Assembly: GCF_007992095.1 (NCBI RefSeq)
Contig: NZ_BJZP01000002.1
Location: forward strand, 248,001-312,000
Origin: Paenirhizobium naphthalenivorans
GTDB taxonomy: Bacteria > Pseudomonadota > Alphaproteobacteria > Rhizobiales > Rhizobiaceae
Length of the DNA: 64,000 nt
Direction: 5' to 3'
The notes below the pieces were generated by a model, which was not told where the DNA came from, did not search any database, and saw only the letters and a list, made by a program, of their open reading frames with translations. This document shows, piece after piece, positions 63,813-64,000 of this stretch. The number at the start of each line of letters is the position of its first letter. Positions within the stretch are counted from its first letter, which is position 1. The position numbers were made by a program, and so were the translations under genes.

Positions 63813-64000
63813 ATGACCTCGATCCATTCCACACCGCTCGCCGATGAGATCACAGTCGGGCAAGGGGCCGACGCTCGCCAGATCGCCCTCCTGCTGCGAC
63901 AAGCCGCCCCAGGCACTGCGACAGACAAGCCGACGCTCGTCTGGCTCGGCGGATACCGCTCCGACATGACCGGCACCAAGGCGGTCGAACTCGATGCGCT
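63813..64000 (+). CDS. Alpha/beta hydrolase (N-terminal part only)
   Basis: Truncated by the right edge; 62 codons seen. MTSIHSTPLADEITVGQGAD and then TLVWLGGYRSDMTGTKAVEL match the beginning of an alpha/beta hydrolase commonly found divergent from infC in rhizobia; WLGGYRSDM corresponds to the oxyanion-hole HG-like loop. AAGGGAG precedes the ATG. Catalytic Ser, Asp and His would lie beyond the window, so activity cannot be judged. Confidence 0.75.
   Translation, partial: MTSIHSTPLADEITVGQGADARQIALLLRQAAPGTATDKPTLVWLGGYRSDMTGTKAVELDA

Overview
The window is 64 kb of high-GC chromosomal DNA from an alphaproteobacterium, most likely a member of the Rhizobiaceae (Rhizobium/Agrobacterium/Ensifer relatives). 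The evidence is the combination of a riboswitch-led thiMED salvage operon, a Sinorhizobium-type PmtA phospholipid methyltransferase next to dnaN, pyrF near pmtA, a ugpBAEC operon beside gshB, and infC/rpmI/rplT/pheST in one block. Genus cannot be fixed from the sequence alone. Almost everything is housekeeping or common accessory metabolism. I see no rRNA, tRNA, CRISPR array, insertion sequence or prophage.

Layout. 1-1770: thiamine salvage (thiM, thiE, partial thiD, minus strand) behind a TPP riboswitch. 1840-2373: gene-poor stretch with possible coding relics. 2374-5384: HAD phosphatase, prfC, dut and a GNAT relic. 5487-7968: two divergent LysE-type exporters and cysK. 8098-17178 (minus): comM, gshB, a cupin protein, the glycerol-3-phosphate importer ugpBAEC with a candidate Pho box, yraN and rsmI. 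17427-20561: dnaN, pmtA, a histidine phosphatase and pyrF. 20587-28024: beta-helix protein, DUF1330, NDUFA9-like protein, a 52-residue exported peptide, uppP, glutathione transferase, queG, an NAD-dependent epimerase and rlpA. 28124-34595: rsmB followed by an imelysin / di-haem oxidoreductase / imelysin / DUF1513 export operon. 34638-40119: tspO, thioesterase, MTA/SAH nucleosidase, guaA, a diguanylate cyclase, an ArsC/Spx protein and ybaK. 40120-42048: a sharply AT-rich two-gene cassette. 42049-56785: aminopeptidase, a frameshifted EamA exporter with its MarR regulator, xseA, a glycan cluster, oxidoreductases and regulators. 56930-64000: a second diguanylate cyclase, pheST, rplT, rpmI, infC and the start of a hydrolase.

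How genes work together. thiMED rebuilds thiamine phosphate from salvaged thiazole and pyrimidine and is shut off by TPP. ugpBAEC imports glycerol-3-phosphate, probably under phosphate starvation. The imelysin operon encodes four exported proteins (Sec or Tat signals), consistent with a periplasmic iron- or haem-related redox system. MarR and the EamA exporter share an intergenic region with two matching palindromes, but the exporter reading frame is broken.

The best candidate for an undescribed system is the AT-rich pair at 40219-41860: a soluble protein of about 330 residues whose gene overlaps that of a multi-pass membrane protein of about 219 residues. I recognise neither family. The architecture and composition fit a horizontally acquired defence-type cassette, but that function is inference. 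Start codons were often moved inward from the longest open frame, using ribosome binding sites and family N-termini; this is stated per gene.
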